Origin: Priapulus caudatus
Lineage: Eukaryota; Priapulida; Priapulimorpha; Priapulimorphida; Priapulidae
DNA: 33,447 nucleotides
Direction of reading: 5' to 3'
Assembly (NCBI RefSeq): GCF_000485595.1
Contig: NW_014579432.1
Span: 1 to 33,447 of the forward strand
Made by a program: the position numbers and the translations under genes. The notes below the pieces were generated by a model that was not told where the DNA came from, made no database searches, and was given only the letters and a program-made list of their open reading frames with translations. Shown here piece by piece: positions 1 to 8,024 of this stretch. The first letter of the stretch is position 1; every line of letters starts with the position of its first letter.

Positions 1-100
1 TGATAGGGCCAGGATACGATAAGCGAGGCAGCAGAGGGGAAGGAGAGAGGGGAGAAAACGAGAGGAAGGAGAAAAAAAGAGCAAGAGACGACGAGCAGCA

Positions 101-142
<42 letters not shown>

Positions 143-143
143 C

Positions 144-188
<45 letters not shown>

Positions 189-324
189 CAGCGATAAAGA
201 GAGAGAGCGCACGTACGTGTGTGTGTGTGTGTGTTGTGTGTGGTGTGGGCGCGCGTGTGCTGGTGCTGTGCTGTGTGTGCTGTGCTGTAGTGTGTGTGTA
301 GCTGTGTGCGATAAGAGAGAAGGC
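1..324. repeat. AG/GT microsatellite tract
   Basis: The stretch consists of (AG)n around 100-136, (GT)n around 146-180 and further GT- and GA-rich sequence. An ORF reads through it only because dinucleotide repeats lack stop codons. No gene is visible. It lies outside the telomeric arrays, where a chromosome end would not normally continue, so it may be low-quality or chimeric read sequence. Confidence 0.85.
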
Positions 325-411
325 GGGGGGGGGGGGGGGGGGGGGGGCGGCGGCGGGGGGGCGGGGGGGGGGGGGCGGAGGGGGGGGGGGGGGCGGGGGG
401 GGGGGGGGGGG

Positions 412-507
<96 letters not shown>

Positions 508-520
508 CGGGGGGGGGAGG
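325..520. repeat. Poly-G tract of about 195 bases
   Basis: The tract is almost uninterrupted G with scattered C, A and T. Real homopolymers of this length are rare, so a base-calling or consensus artefact is the leading explanation. If real, it would strongly favour G-quadruplex structure. Confidence 0.9.
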
Positions 521-672
521 TGCGCGCCACGTCGTGTTTGTGTGTGATAAAGAGCAGAGAGAGCCGAGAGAGAGCAGAGCAGAGATGAGAGAGAGAGAGA
601 GAGAGAGAGATGAGAGAGACGAGAGAGGAAGACGAGAGAGACAGCGGCATGTTGCGTTGTTGCGTGTGTGTT

Positions 673-703
<31 letters not shown>

Positions 704-952
704 CAGAGAGGCAGGAGAAAGAGAGAGAGAGAGAGAGAGAGGAGAAGACAGCGGCAGTGCGTGTGCGTGTGTGATTTAAAGCAGAGAGAGAGAAGAGACG
801 AGAGAGCAGCCAGAGAAGAGAGAGAGAGGAGAGCAGAGAGAGAAACAGAGAACGCCAGCGTAGCGTGTACGTATGTGTGTCTGGTGCTGTGTGTGTGTGT
901 GTGTCAGCGCATAAAAGAGACGAGCGCGCACGTACGTGTGCTGTGTGCTGTG

Positions 953-1003
<51 letters not shown>

Positions 1004-1020
1004 GGTTGGGTGTGCTGTGT
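521..1020. repeat. GA- and GT-rich low-complexity DNA
   Basis: GA-repeat blocks (around 555-640, 675-760, 785-850) alternate with GT-repeat blocks, ending in a pure (GT)n run at about 955-1001. Nothing gene-like is visible. The sequence passes directly into degenerate telomeric repeats at about 1021. Confidence 0.8.
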
Positions 1021-1463
1021 AGGGGTTAGCGTTAGGGCTTAGGGTCAGGATAGGCGTAGGGTTAGGCTAGGTTAAGTTAGGGGTAGGGTTAGGGTAGGTT
1101 AGAGTTAGCGGTCCGGATAGGGCTTAGAGCTCCGGAGAGCGGTTCAGGGTTTAGGGTTAGTTTACCCTATCTATATTCATCGAATATGACAATATATCAT
1201 AGATATATATATAGTATATATTCATATATAGCGTCTAGCGTGCTGCTAATATATATACATATTATATGTCGTTATTTATCATCTCTTATAGGGTATAGGG
1301 TCCGCGGATAGGGTTATCTTAGGGTCCGGGTTAGCGTATAGGGTCCGCGGTTAGCGGTTTAGGCGTCCGCGGAGGGCGTTAGGGGTTAGGCCGTCTTTTT
1401 TAGCTGTACCGTTAGGGTCGGTTAGGGTCAGGAATACGCGGCTCTCGAGTTAGTTAGGCGTTC
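1021..1463 (+). repeat. Degenerate TTAGGG telomeric array
   Basis: TTAGGG-like units are frequent but riddled with substitutions and indels, and are mixed with TCCGGG-like variants. An AT-rich block interrupts the array at about 1168-1240. The high error load compared with 1608-2322 suggests poor consensus quality or old interstitial telomeric sequence. Confidence 0.8.
1168..1240 (+). repeat. AT-rich block A of an inverted pair
   Basis: This AT-rich block begins with an ATTCATCG core and ends in TATATTCATATATAG. The reverse complement of 1662-1728 has the same two landmarks in the same order with similar spacing, differing by small indels. Confidence 0.7.
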
Positions 1464-1606
1464 AGCCTAACCCTCTCCCGGACCCTAACCCTATCCCGGA
1501 CCCTAACCCTATCCCGGACCCTAACCCCAACCCTAACCCTAACCCTATCCGTGACCCTAACCCTAACTCGAACCCTATCCCTGACCCTAACCCTAACGGT
1601 AAACCT
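1464..1606 (-). repeat. CCCTAA array with CCCGGA variants
   Basis: The repeat is in CCCTAA orientation. Several consecutive units read CCCTAACCCTATCCCGGA, an 18-base higher-order unit that mixes canonical and CCGGA-variant hexamers. It ends at a switch to TTAGGG orientation at about 1606-1610. Confidence 0.8.
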
Positions 1607-1911
1607 TTAGGGTTAGGGTCCGGGAGAGGGTTAGGGTTAGGGTTTTAGGGTCCGGGACACCTATACCTATATATGAATATATACATATATATATATCTAT
1701 ATATGTATATATCGATGAATATGAGGGTTAGAGTCCGGGAGAGGGTTAGGGTTAGGGTTAGGTTTACCCTATGGGTTAGGGTTAGGGTCCGGGATGGTCA
1801 GGGGTAGGATTAGGGTTAGGGATAGGGTTAGGGTTAGGGTTAGGGTTAGGGTTAGGGTTAGGGTTAGGGTCAGGGGTAGGGGTAGGGGTACGGTTAGGGA
1901 TAGGGTTACGG
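1607..1911 (+). repeat. TTAGGG array interrupted by an AT block
   Basis: TTAGGG and TCCGGG-type units flank an AT-rich block at 1662-1728. From about 1794 the array is clean and carries a distinctive order of variant hexamers (TAGGGG, TCAGGGG, TACGG). That order recurs as its reverse complement inside the following CCCTAA array. Confidence 0.85.
1662..1728 (-). repeat. AT-rich block B of an inverted pair
   Basis: This is the inverted partner of 1168-1240. Its reverse complement carries the same ATTCATCG and TATATTCATATATAG landmarks. Both blocks are embedded in TTAGGG-type sequence, so the telomere-adjacent region has internal palindromic organisation. Confidence 0.7.
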
Positions 1912-2322
1912 TTACCCTAACCCTAACCCTAACCCTAACCCTAACCCTAACCCTAACCCTACCCCTACCCCTGACCCTAACCCTAACCCTAACCCTAACC
2001 CTAACCCTAACCCTAACCCTACCCCTAACCCTAACCCTACCCCTAACCCTAACCTTAACCCTATCCCTAATCCTACCCCTAACCCTATCCCTAACCGTAC
2101 CCCTACCCCTACCCCTGACCCTAACCCTAACCCTAACCCTAACCCTAACCCTAACCCTAACCCTAACCCTAACCCTAACCCTAACCCTAACCCTAACCCT
2201 AATCCTACCCCTGACCCTAACCCTAACCGTATCCCTAACCCTATCCCTAACCCTAACCGTAACCCTACCCCTAACCCTAACCCTAACCCTAACCCTAACC
2301 CTAACCCTAACCTTAACCCTAA
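1912..2322 (-). repeat. CCCTAA telomeric array
   Basis: About 410 bases of CCCTAA with interspersed variants (CCCTAC, CCCTGA, CCGTA, CCTATC). In this orientation, at the left of gene-bearing sequence, it is what a left chromosome end should look like. The array stops at a single N (2324), followed by three short GGCCGAAAAC-like repeats (2330-2353). Confidence 0.92.
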
Positions 2323-2323
2323 G

Positions 2324-2545
2324 NAAAACGGCCGAAAACGGCCGAAAACGGGCGAGTAGGCTCGCTTCAACGCATTTTTTTCGACACTTCCTGTTAACTC
2401 ACATCATGTTTAGCGGTTGAAATGAACAAAGAACACCCTCACCAGTACCCCTGTTGAGTTTCAAGGGGCTACCCCCACATTTAAGAAAATGCCATAGGTT
2501 TGAATGGGCTACATGTTCTCTATCCTTGAACCAGCACATTTGCTA
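2324..2545. other. Spacer between telomeric repeat and duplicated unit
   Basis: A single ambiguous base at 2324 is followed by short GC-rich decamer repeats and then unremarkable sequence. I see no gene. Similarity to the left flank of copy 2 is weak until about 2545, which I take as the start of the duplicated unit. Confidence 0.5.
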
Positions 2546-3082
2546 TAGGTGCATTGGTTACAGTATCTGCTGAAACAGCACCAGCACAGTTTCAAACTAG
2601 ACAGAGGGCACTTACGGAGAATGCATACCTCCGCCAGAATGTATAGGTTTGGAAATAACCAGGGGCGACGGGCGATTTCGCCCTCGGCGCAGCCCAAATA
2701 GCCCCTAAAATCCGCAAAACCCAATTCTTTGGGGCAATCATTTTCTTCAGCGTCGCCCTCATCTCTGCTAAGAAAATTTCACGAAATTTCTGTTCTAGGA
2801 TCAGCATACGGAATTAACATGTTCGCCTCATTTTCGGCGAGCTTTCCGTTTTACAGGAATTAATTTAGATCTACAGCTATCGTAAATAAACGCTCAGTGC
2901 ATAGTGGGAAAGGGAAAGAAGGTATATCGGCTTTTGCTTGCATGTTAAAGCGCTGTAATAATCAACTGGTTCTAATCACTTGCTTCAGTATGACTATATA
3001 GTCTTCGACCGATACGGTTTGTAAAAAGGTGTTTATTTTCCACAGCACCGGCGCTCAGTACAGTGGTCGACGGGTACAAATT

Positions 3083-3173
3083 ATAGACTGGTACCCGGTC
3101 CTACCTCTCGGCTTAGTTACTCGATGGGTATCGAGTAATTGAGTAATCGAGGTGGGAGAGAGTACCAGTCTAT
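3083..3173. repeat. Hairpin-forming inverted repeat of 91 bases
   Basis: The outer arms ATAGACTGGTAC (3083-3094) and GTACCAGTCTAT (3162-3173) are perfect reverse complements. The apex is a second perfect stem, TTACTCGAT (3117-3125) with ATCGAGTAA (3130-3138), around a GGGT loop. Interior pairing (CCTACCTCTCG against the GAGGTGGGAGAG side) is imperfect. A degraded version is at about 20547-20643. It could be a small non-autonomous element or a structured RNA; no family is recognised. Confidence 0.7.
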
Positions 3174-3619
3174 GAAAATTACATACAGGATACAAAATTA
3201 CAAATATTACAAACATATTAATAAATCATGACACGAAATTATTATACAATATATAGCACCAACAATATCACATTAATGGTCTAATATAATCAAATGTAAT
3301 AAAATGTTAACATGCATTCAGTTCAACGTGCAACGAAAAAGTAGCCCCTAACACACAAAAATAGCCCCAAAAAAGTCCAAAATAGCCCCAAGGCTCTAAT
3401 AAAAGTAGCCCTTAAAAAATAAAAATGAATTCCACCCCTGCCATGTAACATATGTATGTGTTACGAGCTGGCTCGCTGCTCGCCGCTCGCTGGTGGCGGC
3501 TGCTGACTGACTCGCCTGCTGCTGACTCGCCGCTCGCTGATGGCTGCTGCTGACTCGACGCGCTATCGATCGTGCTGCGCGGACTGCGGACACACACACG
3601 AACGCACGAGACCGATCAC

Positions 3620-3655
3620 ATTACCTCCCCTCCAACTCCATTGGGCGGAGGTAAT
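3620..3655. repeat. Short inverted repeat, 9-bp stem
   Basis: ATTACCTCC (3620-3628) pairs perfectly with GGAGGTAAT (3647-3655) around an 18-base loop. The same arrangement is present near 21097 in copy 2. Function unknown; it may be one end of a degraded mobile element. Confidence 0.6.
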
Positions 3656-4145
3656 TATTGGAGTCTCAAAAAAAAAAATACAATACAATTTAAATACATG
3701 ATATGTTTATATTGTTAGATATATTTCTAAAATCTGACATGAACAACTGTAAAACATGTTTAAACTAGAAACGAGCAGTTGTGTATGATACATTGTGTAT
3801 GAATGGAATATCTATATAAGGACGTAGAAGGCAGGTAAAGTTAAATAAGTCACAAAGTGTGTGTGTGCGTGTGTATGTGTGTGTGTGCATGTGCCTTATG
3901 TGTGATGCGTTGGGTGGGTGGGGGGGGCTGGTCAAAACCAATCTGGACAGACGAGTAATATGGTATATATATAAGTACAAATATGCCTCCATTCACACTG
4001 AAAGCAGAACATATTGTTGGAACTACCTTACCAATATTGCACATGCTTTTCGCACATCTAAATAATGCATTTTGAAGTGAAATGTGCATAAATTTCATTG
4101 AATAATTTAATTTCTTTTAGGTTTTGTATTTTTACCCGAGTCTCT

Positions 4146-4550
4146 GATCATCTTCAAATTTTCGCTGAAGGTGGCTTATCCGTAAAGCGAAGACCCATCG
4201 TTTTTGGTGTGGGCGGAGTCATCGTTGCGCATTGGTAACAACATCTTGTGGAAATATTGTAGAACCTGTAACCTTGGCTGGCGTTTTACGGCGGTATTGT
4301 CATGGAATTTGGCCACTAGGGCAGATATAAGATTGTCCTTATATATATAGTATATATATCTATATATATATGTATATACTTGTCCTGTGTAGCCAATTTT
4401 AGTGACAATCGCCTAAAAACTGCAGAAGTTACAGTTTAAATATTTTGTGACCAAAAAATGTTGTTACCATGGCAACGATGGCCCACACCAAAAACGATTG
4501 GCGTCTTCGCTTTACGATAACGCACCTTCATGCGAAATTTGAAGATGATC
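4146..4550. mobile_element. Fold-back MITE with TIRs of about 105 bases
   Basis: The sequence at 4146-4251 matches the reverse complement of about 4448-4550 with only small indels. Both begin GATCATCTTCAAAT and share the GTAAAGCGAAGAC and GTTTTTGGTGTGGGC motifs. The element is about 405 bases, has no coding capacity and carries an AT-rich core (TATATATA palindromes, 4338-4378). I could not identify a clear target-site duplication, so the superfamily is open. It lies about 110 bases beyond the HECT stop codon, where it could contribute to the 3' UTR. The copy-2 counterpart is about 21624-22031. Confidence 0.8.
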
Positions 4551-4662
4551 TGTGAACTGCAGCCGGTAGAGCGCTCCAAGGAAATCTCTGCGGCGGCGGC
4601 GGCGGATCGACGATGCCAAATCCCATCATAAAGTACACGTATGGAATCGCCCAGATACTGTT

Positions 4663-4943
4663 CTATGGCTGTCCAAATCCTTGGCCATTGACGACAGCTT
4701 CCAGCATTTCTTGCTGGAATGGTTCAGCTGATATAGTATTTGCATTCACTGGAATGGACAGGATCAGTCCACATGTGTTTGCGGTAATTTTCCTCTGTGT
4801 TGTTACATGATCAAAGTGTATTTCCGGATTACTTGGAGAAAATCCCTCTATCGGCAAAGATTCCATTCCAGTGACAAACATTAGCAGGTCTGTCATAGAC
4901 ATTGTTATCGTCTCATCCCCTTTCATATTGTTTACTGCGCCAT
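4663..4943 (-). CDS. HECT E3 ligase, last exon (catalytic C-lobe)
   Basis: This exon encodes the C-lobe of a HECT-type E3 ubiquitin ligase, which accepts ubiquitin from an E2 on a cysteine and passes it to the substrate. The splice acceptor TTTTGCAG lies just upstream (AG at 4945-4944) and gives 2 + 279 nt ending in TAG (4665-4663). Family features are LLMFVTGMESLPIEGF near the start, the active-site cysteine in ANTCGLILSIP (codon at 4773-4771), and the C-terminal GFG motif four residues before the end, as is typical of HECT proteins. Resemblance is closest to G2E3-like ligases of invertebrates; the exact orthologue is inferred, so no symbol is given. The phase fits the upstream exon at 5630-5833. 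Confidence 0.9.
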
Positions 4944-5629
4944 CTGCAAAATTAGAAAGCTTTGCTGTACATGTACGGCAGTACAGTGATGGGTCTTCTT
5001 AAAGAGGACACAAATTTGAGAGCATGTAATGTGTGCCTTTGATTCATTAGGTAATATATCTAAAATCTTCAATCGACCCAAATCATTTCCTTGTGGCCAT
5101 TGCCTATACTGCCAAACTATCTCCGTTCACGAGGGAATTCTGGGTAAATGTGCATGAGGATCTTGATGGGGGATATCCAGCAACACTTCACATTAAAAAT
5201 TTACCCCAATCACACATCACACAAAAATTTTGTCCATCATTTTAAAATCGCGGTGGAAGTTAAAATACAGCTAATTACTGAAGATTACCATGATTTTACT
5301 TTTAGCATCTGCATAAGATCACGTAACTGATCATTTAGTTTAGTAGGCCTACATGTATCATGTGTATGTGCCTTGAACATGTTGAATTTATAAAAGTACG
5401 TACAAAATATACACGCTAAAATTTCACGGATATTATTGCCAATCACGCTTCACGTTTGAGGTTGTAGATCATGCCTCGCATTAAAATATTTGCCCAAATA
5501 ACATGATTTTTGCCTTAATCACACTTCACGCTATACACCATCAAGACCCTCGTGTATAGACACTGGGGAGGGTAATGATTTGAGTGACTCCGAGATAATC
5601 ATATTCATTCATACAGGGATTCAACTCAC

Positions 5630-5833
5630 CATTCAGTGCTTCTAACAGCATATACCAGTTAACCATGATCTCCTCCTCTGCCTCTCTCTTATTTGACCCT
5701 TCCACACTGTGGACTGGGGTGAAGAGCCGACCCATGTCTGTTGCAGCGAGAGGCTCAGTAGTCTTCATCATTACAGGCAGGAACATGCTTGGATGTCTGC
5801 GCATCATTGGTAAAACATCTAAACATGTTAGCC
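5630..5833 (-). CDS. HECT E3 ligase, exon before the C-lobe
   Basis: 204 nt flanked by TTACAG (acceptor, AG at 5835-5834) and GTGAGT (donor at 5629). It takes 2 nt to complete the split codon and leaves 1 nt, matching both neighbours. The encoded segment runs from LTCLDVLPMMRRHPS to NWYMLLEALN and includes GSNKREAEEEIMVNW, which corresponds to the GSN-R-AE block found before the C-lobe in G2E3-like HECT domains. This identification rests on remembered family sequence, not on a search. Copy 2 (23127-23337) has several frameshifts here. Confidence 0.85.
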
Positions 5834-5982
5834 CTGTAATGAAATAGAAAATTAGAATTATGTTCAGCAGACTTTCAGTAATAGTAACTATATATATACT
5901 TTGAATGCCATTTGACCAGAAAATTAATCAATCAATGCAAGCCCAGACCAGTTAATTTTGAGTATTGACAGATTAAATTTAC

Positions 5983-6163
5983 CTTCATCCAACTGTTGTA
6001 GTTCTGCACTGCAGCGACAAATCACGTCATCTTTTATCAGATGGAGTGATAAGTCAGATTTGTCCTGTAGCGACAACACTTTTGAATAGCCGATGTCATG
6101 GCGTCGTTCCAGGTGCTGTTCTACATAATTGACAAATTCCTCCTCATTTTCCATGTTGGCAAT
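5983..6163 (-). CDS. HECT E3 ligase, N-lobe exon
   Basis: 181 nt between the TTTTTTTCCAG acceptor (AG at 6165-6164) and the GTAAAT donor (5982). It begins in phase 0 with IANMENEEEFVNYVEQ and ends after LQQLDEG, leaving 1 nt that combines with GG of the next exon to give Gly. This is a mostly helical, charged stretch of the HECT N-lobe. The intron 5' of it (6164-6501) contains a SINE. Confidence 0.82.
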
Positions 6164-6229
6164 CTGGAAAAAAATAGGTCTGTGATGGAAACAAATATAT
6201 TTTAAAGAAAGTGCAAAATCCATTGGGCC

Positions 6230-6475
6230 TATAAGGGACAGTGGTCTAGTGGTACTGTCGGGGCTCACGGATCCAGACGTCCTGGGTTCGATCCCGGCAA
6301 AAAAATTTCTGTGACCATTCCTTAGACAAGGTTCTTTATTCCCATTGCTTCTCTCCACCCAGGAGTATTTCTTAAATTTAATTTTACCTCCCCTCCCACA
6401 AGAAAAATGAAAGCTTCCATCCACCACCAACCACCTGGAGAATTGTGCTGGAACAGAGTTGAAGGACAAATAATA
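6230..6475 (+). mobile_element. tRNA-derived SINE in a HECT intron
   Basis: The A-box-like TGGTCTAGTGGT (6242-6253) and a perfect B box GGTTCGATCCC (6285-6295) form an RNA polymerase III promoter at tRNA spacing. No complete tRNA cloverleaf follows. The downstream body includes TTGCTTCTCTCCACCCAGGA, which resembles a central domain I recall from SINEs of marine invertebrates. The 3' end is approximate. It lies antisense to the host gene within intron 6164-6501. The copy-2 version, about 23735-23990, has a damaged B box (GGTTTCATCC). Confidence 0.75.
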
Positions 6476-6501
6476 GTCCTGGTTCAATAATACAAACATA
6501 C

Positions 6502-6745
6502 CTTTAGCAAATGTTCTCTGAGCTGTGCATCAGATACATCTTCAATGCTCAAATCCTCTGACAGCTGGCCAGAATTCAGAATATGTTCTGCAGTTGGCCT
6601 GCAGAACAGAAGTGGATTTGGGCCACTGTTCATGATCGAGAGTGCTATTAGCTGCCCAACTAACTTGTAGTGCTGTTTAGAGAGATGCAGCACGTTGTGA
6701 CTGAGGTTATCACGGTCTGTCATCAATGACGACTTTCTGATTGAC
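6502..6745 (-). CDS. HECT E3 ligase, N-lobe exon
   Basis: 244 nt from the acceptor TTTGCAG (AG at 6747-6746) to the donor AAAG/GTATGT (GT at 6501-6500). One nt completes an Arg codon shared with the upstream exon, then SIRKSSLMTDRDNL leads into YKLVGQLIALSIMNSGPNPLL, which matches the conserved HECT segment where a helix starting near LVGQL/LVGxxIA precedes a proline. It ends in phase 0 at LLK. The intron upstream (6746-7116) shows nothing else of note. Confidence 0.87.
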
Positions 6746-7116
6746 CTGCAAAGATAAATACTAATGCTATCAAAACACTGTCCCTAAAATTACTATTGTA
6801 AAATATGAGGCTCAATTTAAGTCAATATTAATAGGCATTGTGCTGCGAGATCTGGAATATAAATATAAGTTCATACTAATATTTGATATGTGGGTGTATA
6901 ATGGATGGAACACAATCTGAGTTTTGTCCACAAGAACCATTCAACTGCTTATATATCAGCTGAAGATTATCGCTGAACGTTCATCTAACTGTATTATGCT
7001 AACCCCGGCAGTACATCTTAAAGTGGAAAGTGTTAGTGAAACCAAGCATCCAATTGACACCTGGATTAATATAGGCAGACTTGGGAAAACTGCATATAAC
7101 TATCTTTTGTTAATAC

Positions 7117-7335
7117 CTGAAAACCTCGGTGAAAAATTCTCTAGTTGGGCCACCCTCATCAACAGCAGGCTCTCCGACGAAGATTATCTTTATAGACTTT
7201 GTTTTAAAGATGTGTGGGTCAGGAATTTGCTGCAGGCGTCTGAACGCATCAGTCATAATGTGCTTACGCCGGACAGCAAAAGTTAATGCTTTATGAATCC
7301 TCAGGACCTCTTCAAGGTTAGATGGCTGGAACTCA
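7117..7335 (-). CDS. HECT E3 ligase, exon with the N-lobe signature
   Basis: 219 nt between a strong polypyrimidine acceptor, TTTTTTTTCAG (AG at 7337-7336), and the donor CAG/GTATTA (GT at 7116-7115). The product segment EFQPSNLEEVLRIHKA... ends with IIFVGEPAVDEGGPTREFF, the hallmark of the HECT N-lobe (E-x-x-D-x-GG-x-x-R-EF). This is the best single piece of family evidence in the window. The exon is phase-compatible on both sides. In copy 2 the corresponding exon (about 24645-24882) is frameshifted and has lost the GT donor. Confidence 0.92.
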
Positions 7336-7546
7336 CTGAAAAAAAATGGCAATGAAAGATTGTAAGTGCTCTTCGATAAAAAAAATTCTGAAAACATTGG
7401 CATTTTTATGCTGACCAGTATTAAAAATCGGTCATTCCCATCATAGCATGAGTTTGTGCAATGAATTATAACTGTAAACAGCTTTAATTATTTTAGGGAG
7501 TGGAGAGTATATTTTATAACATATTTTATATTGAGTATTACTATGT

Positions 7547-8012
7547 CAGGGTTCTTGTTAACTTTTGACAAAGCAGGTAATTTGACAATGAATAGCAGGT
7601 AACTGTTTTTCCGGCACGGACGGTAGGGTGAGCGGCGAAGGCGCGAAGCCCTGCTAGGGGGGTCCGATGGGAAGGCACCCCCGGAAAAAAATTTCTGATT
7701 TGACTCACAAATAGCCTATTTTGATGGGTATGGGTTCTAGAATTTGGTAGTTTAGATAGGAAAATATATGCTATTAAGTTAGTATCTATTATAAAAAGAA
7801 AAACCCGCCCGTGCACAGAGTTAGTCTTGGGTTGGAAGTATTTAAAATAAACTTCGTTTTTTCAAATATGGATTAAATATTTTACCGCCTTTAGTGGGAG
7901 TTTCTCTCAAATTGATAGCCGGTAACAAATTGCGCGATAGGCGGTAAAAATAACCGTTAAAAATAACCGTTAAAAATAACCTATTGTTTACCGGCTATTA
8001 ACAAGAACCCTG
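7547..8012. mobile_element. hAT-like MITE of 466 bases in a HECT intron
   Basis: The terminal inverted repeat CAGGGTTCTTGTTAA (7547-7561) is mirrored exactly at 7998-8012. CTATGT flanks both ends (7541-7546 and 8013-8018) as a probable target-site duplication. CAGGG ends suggest the hAT superfamily, but a hAT element would normally make 8-bp duplications, so this is tentative. No transposase is encoded. Three nearly identical ACCGTTAAAAATA units sit near the right end. It occupies most of intron 7336-8024. Confidence 0.78.
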
Positions 8013-8024
8013 CTATGTACATAC

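Larger units (their letters stand above)
2545..4145. other. Gene-free 3' flank of the HECT gene, copy 1
   Basis: No convincing gene lies here. Overlapping minus-strand ORFs of about 70 residues at 2509-2807 look fortuitous. The segments at 2690-2720 and 3345-3415 contain several TAGCCCC-like motifs, which also appear near 11820-11950, suggesting fragments of a dispersed repeat. A CTGCTGACTCGCCGCTCGCTG-like sequence is imperfectly repeated at 3470-3570. A short (GT)n tract lies at about 3858-3890. Confidence 0.5.

Noticed and set aside
151-588. Glycine-rich ORF of 145 residues
   Set aside because: It is the translation of microsatellites and a poly-G tract; no coding evidence.
1880-1940. Ancient end-to-end chromosome fusion site
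   Set aside because: The orientation fits a fusion, but the two arms share the same variant-repeat order, which fits a fold-back of one telomere better.
1794-2420. ORFs of LTLTLT and GLGLGL repeats on both strands
   Set aside because: They are translations of CCCTAA/TTAGGG telomeric repeat, open on both strands because the hexamers lack stops in those frames.
2509-2807. Two overlapping minus-strand ORFs, one with GYLGCAEGEIA also seen in copy 2
   Set aside because: Conservation only reflects duplicate DNA. The ORFs overlap in different frames, have no splice support and no domain.
4613-4810. Plus-strand ORF of 65 residues
   Set aside because: It is antisense to the HECT C-lobe exon, which has strong family motifs and splice borders.
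6242-6300. Possible tRNA gene, suggested by A and B boxes
   Set aside because: No complete cloverleaf with acceptor stem is visible, and the downstream SINE-like body makes a tRNA-derived SINE the better explanation.
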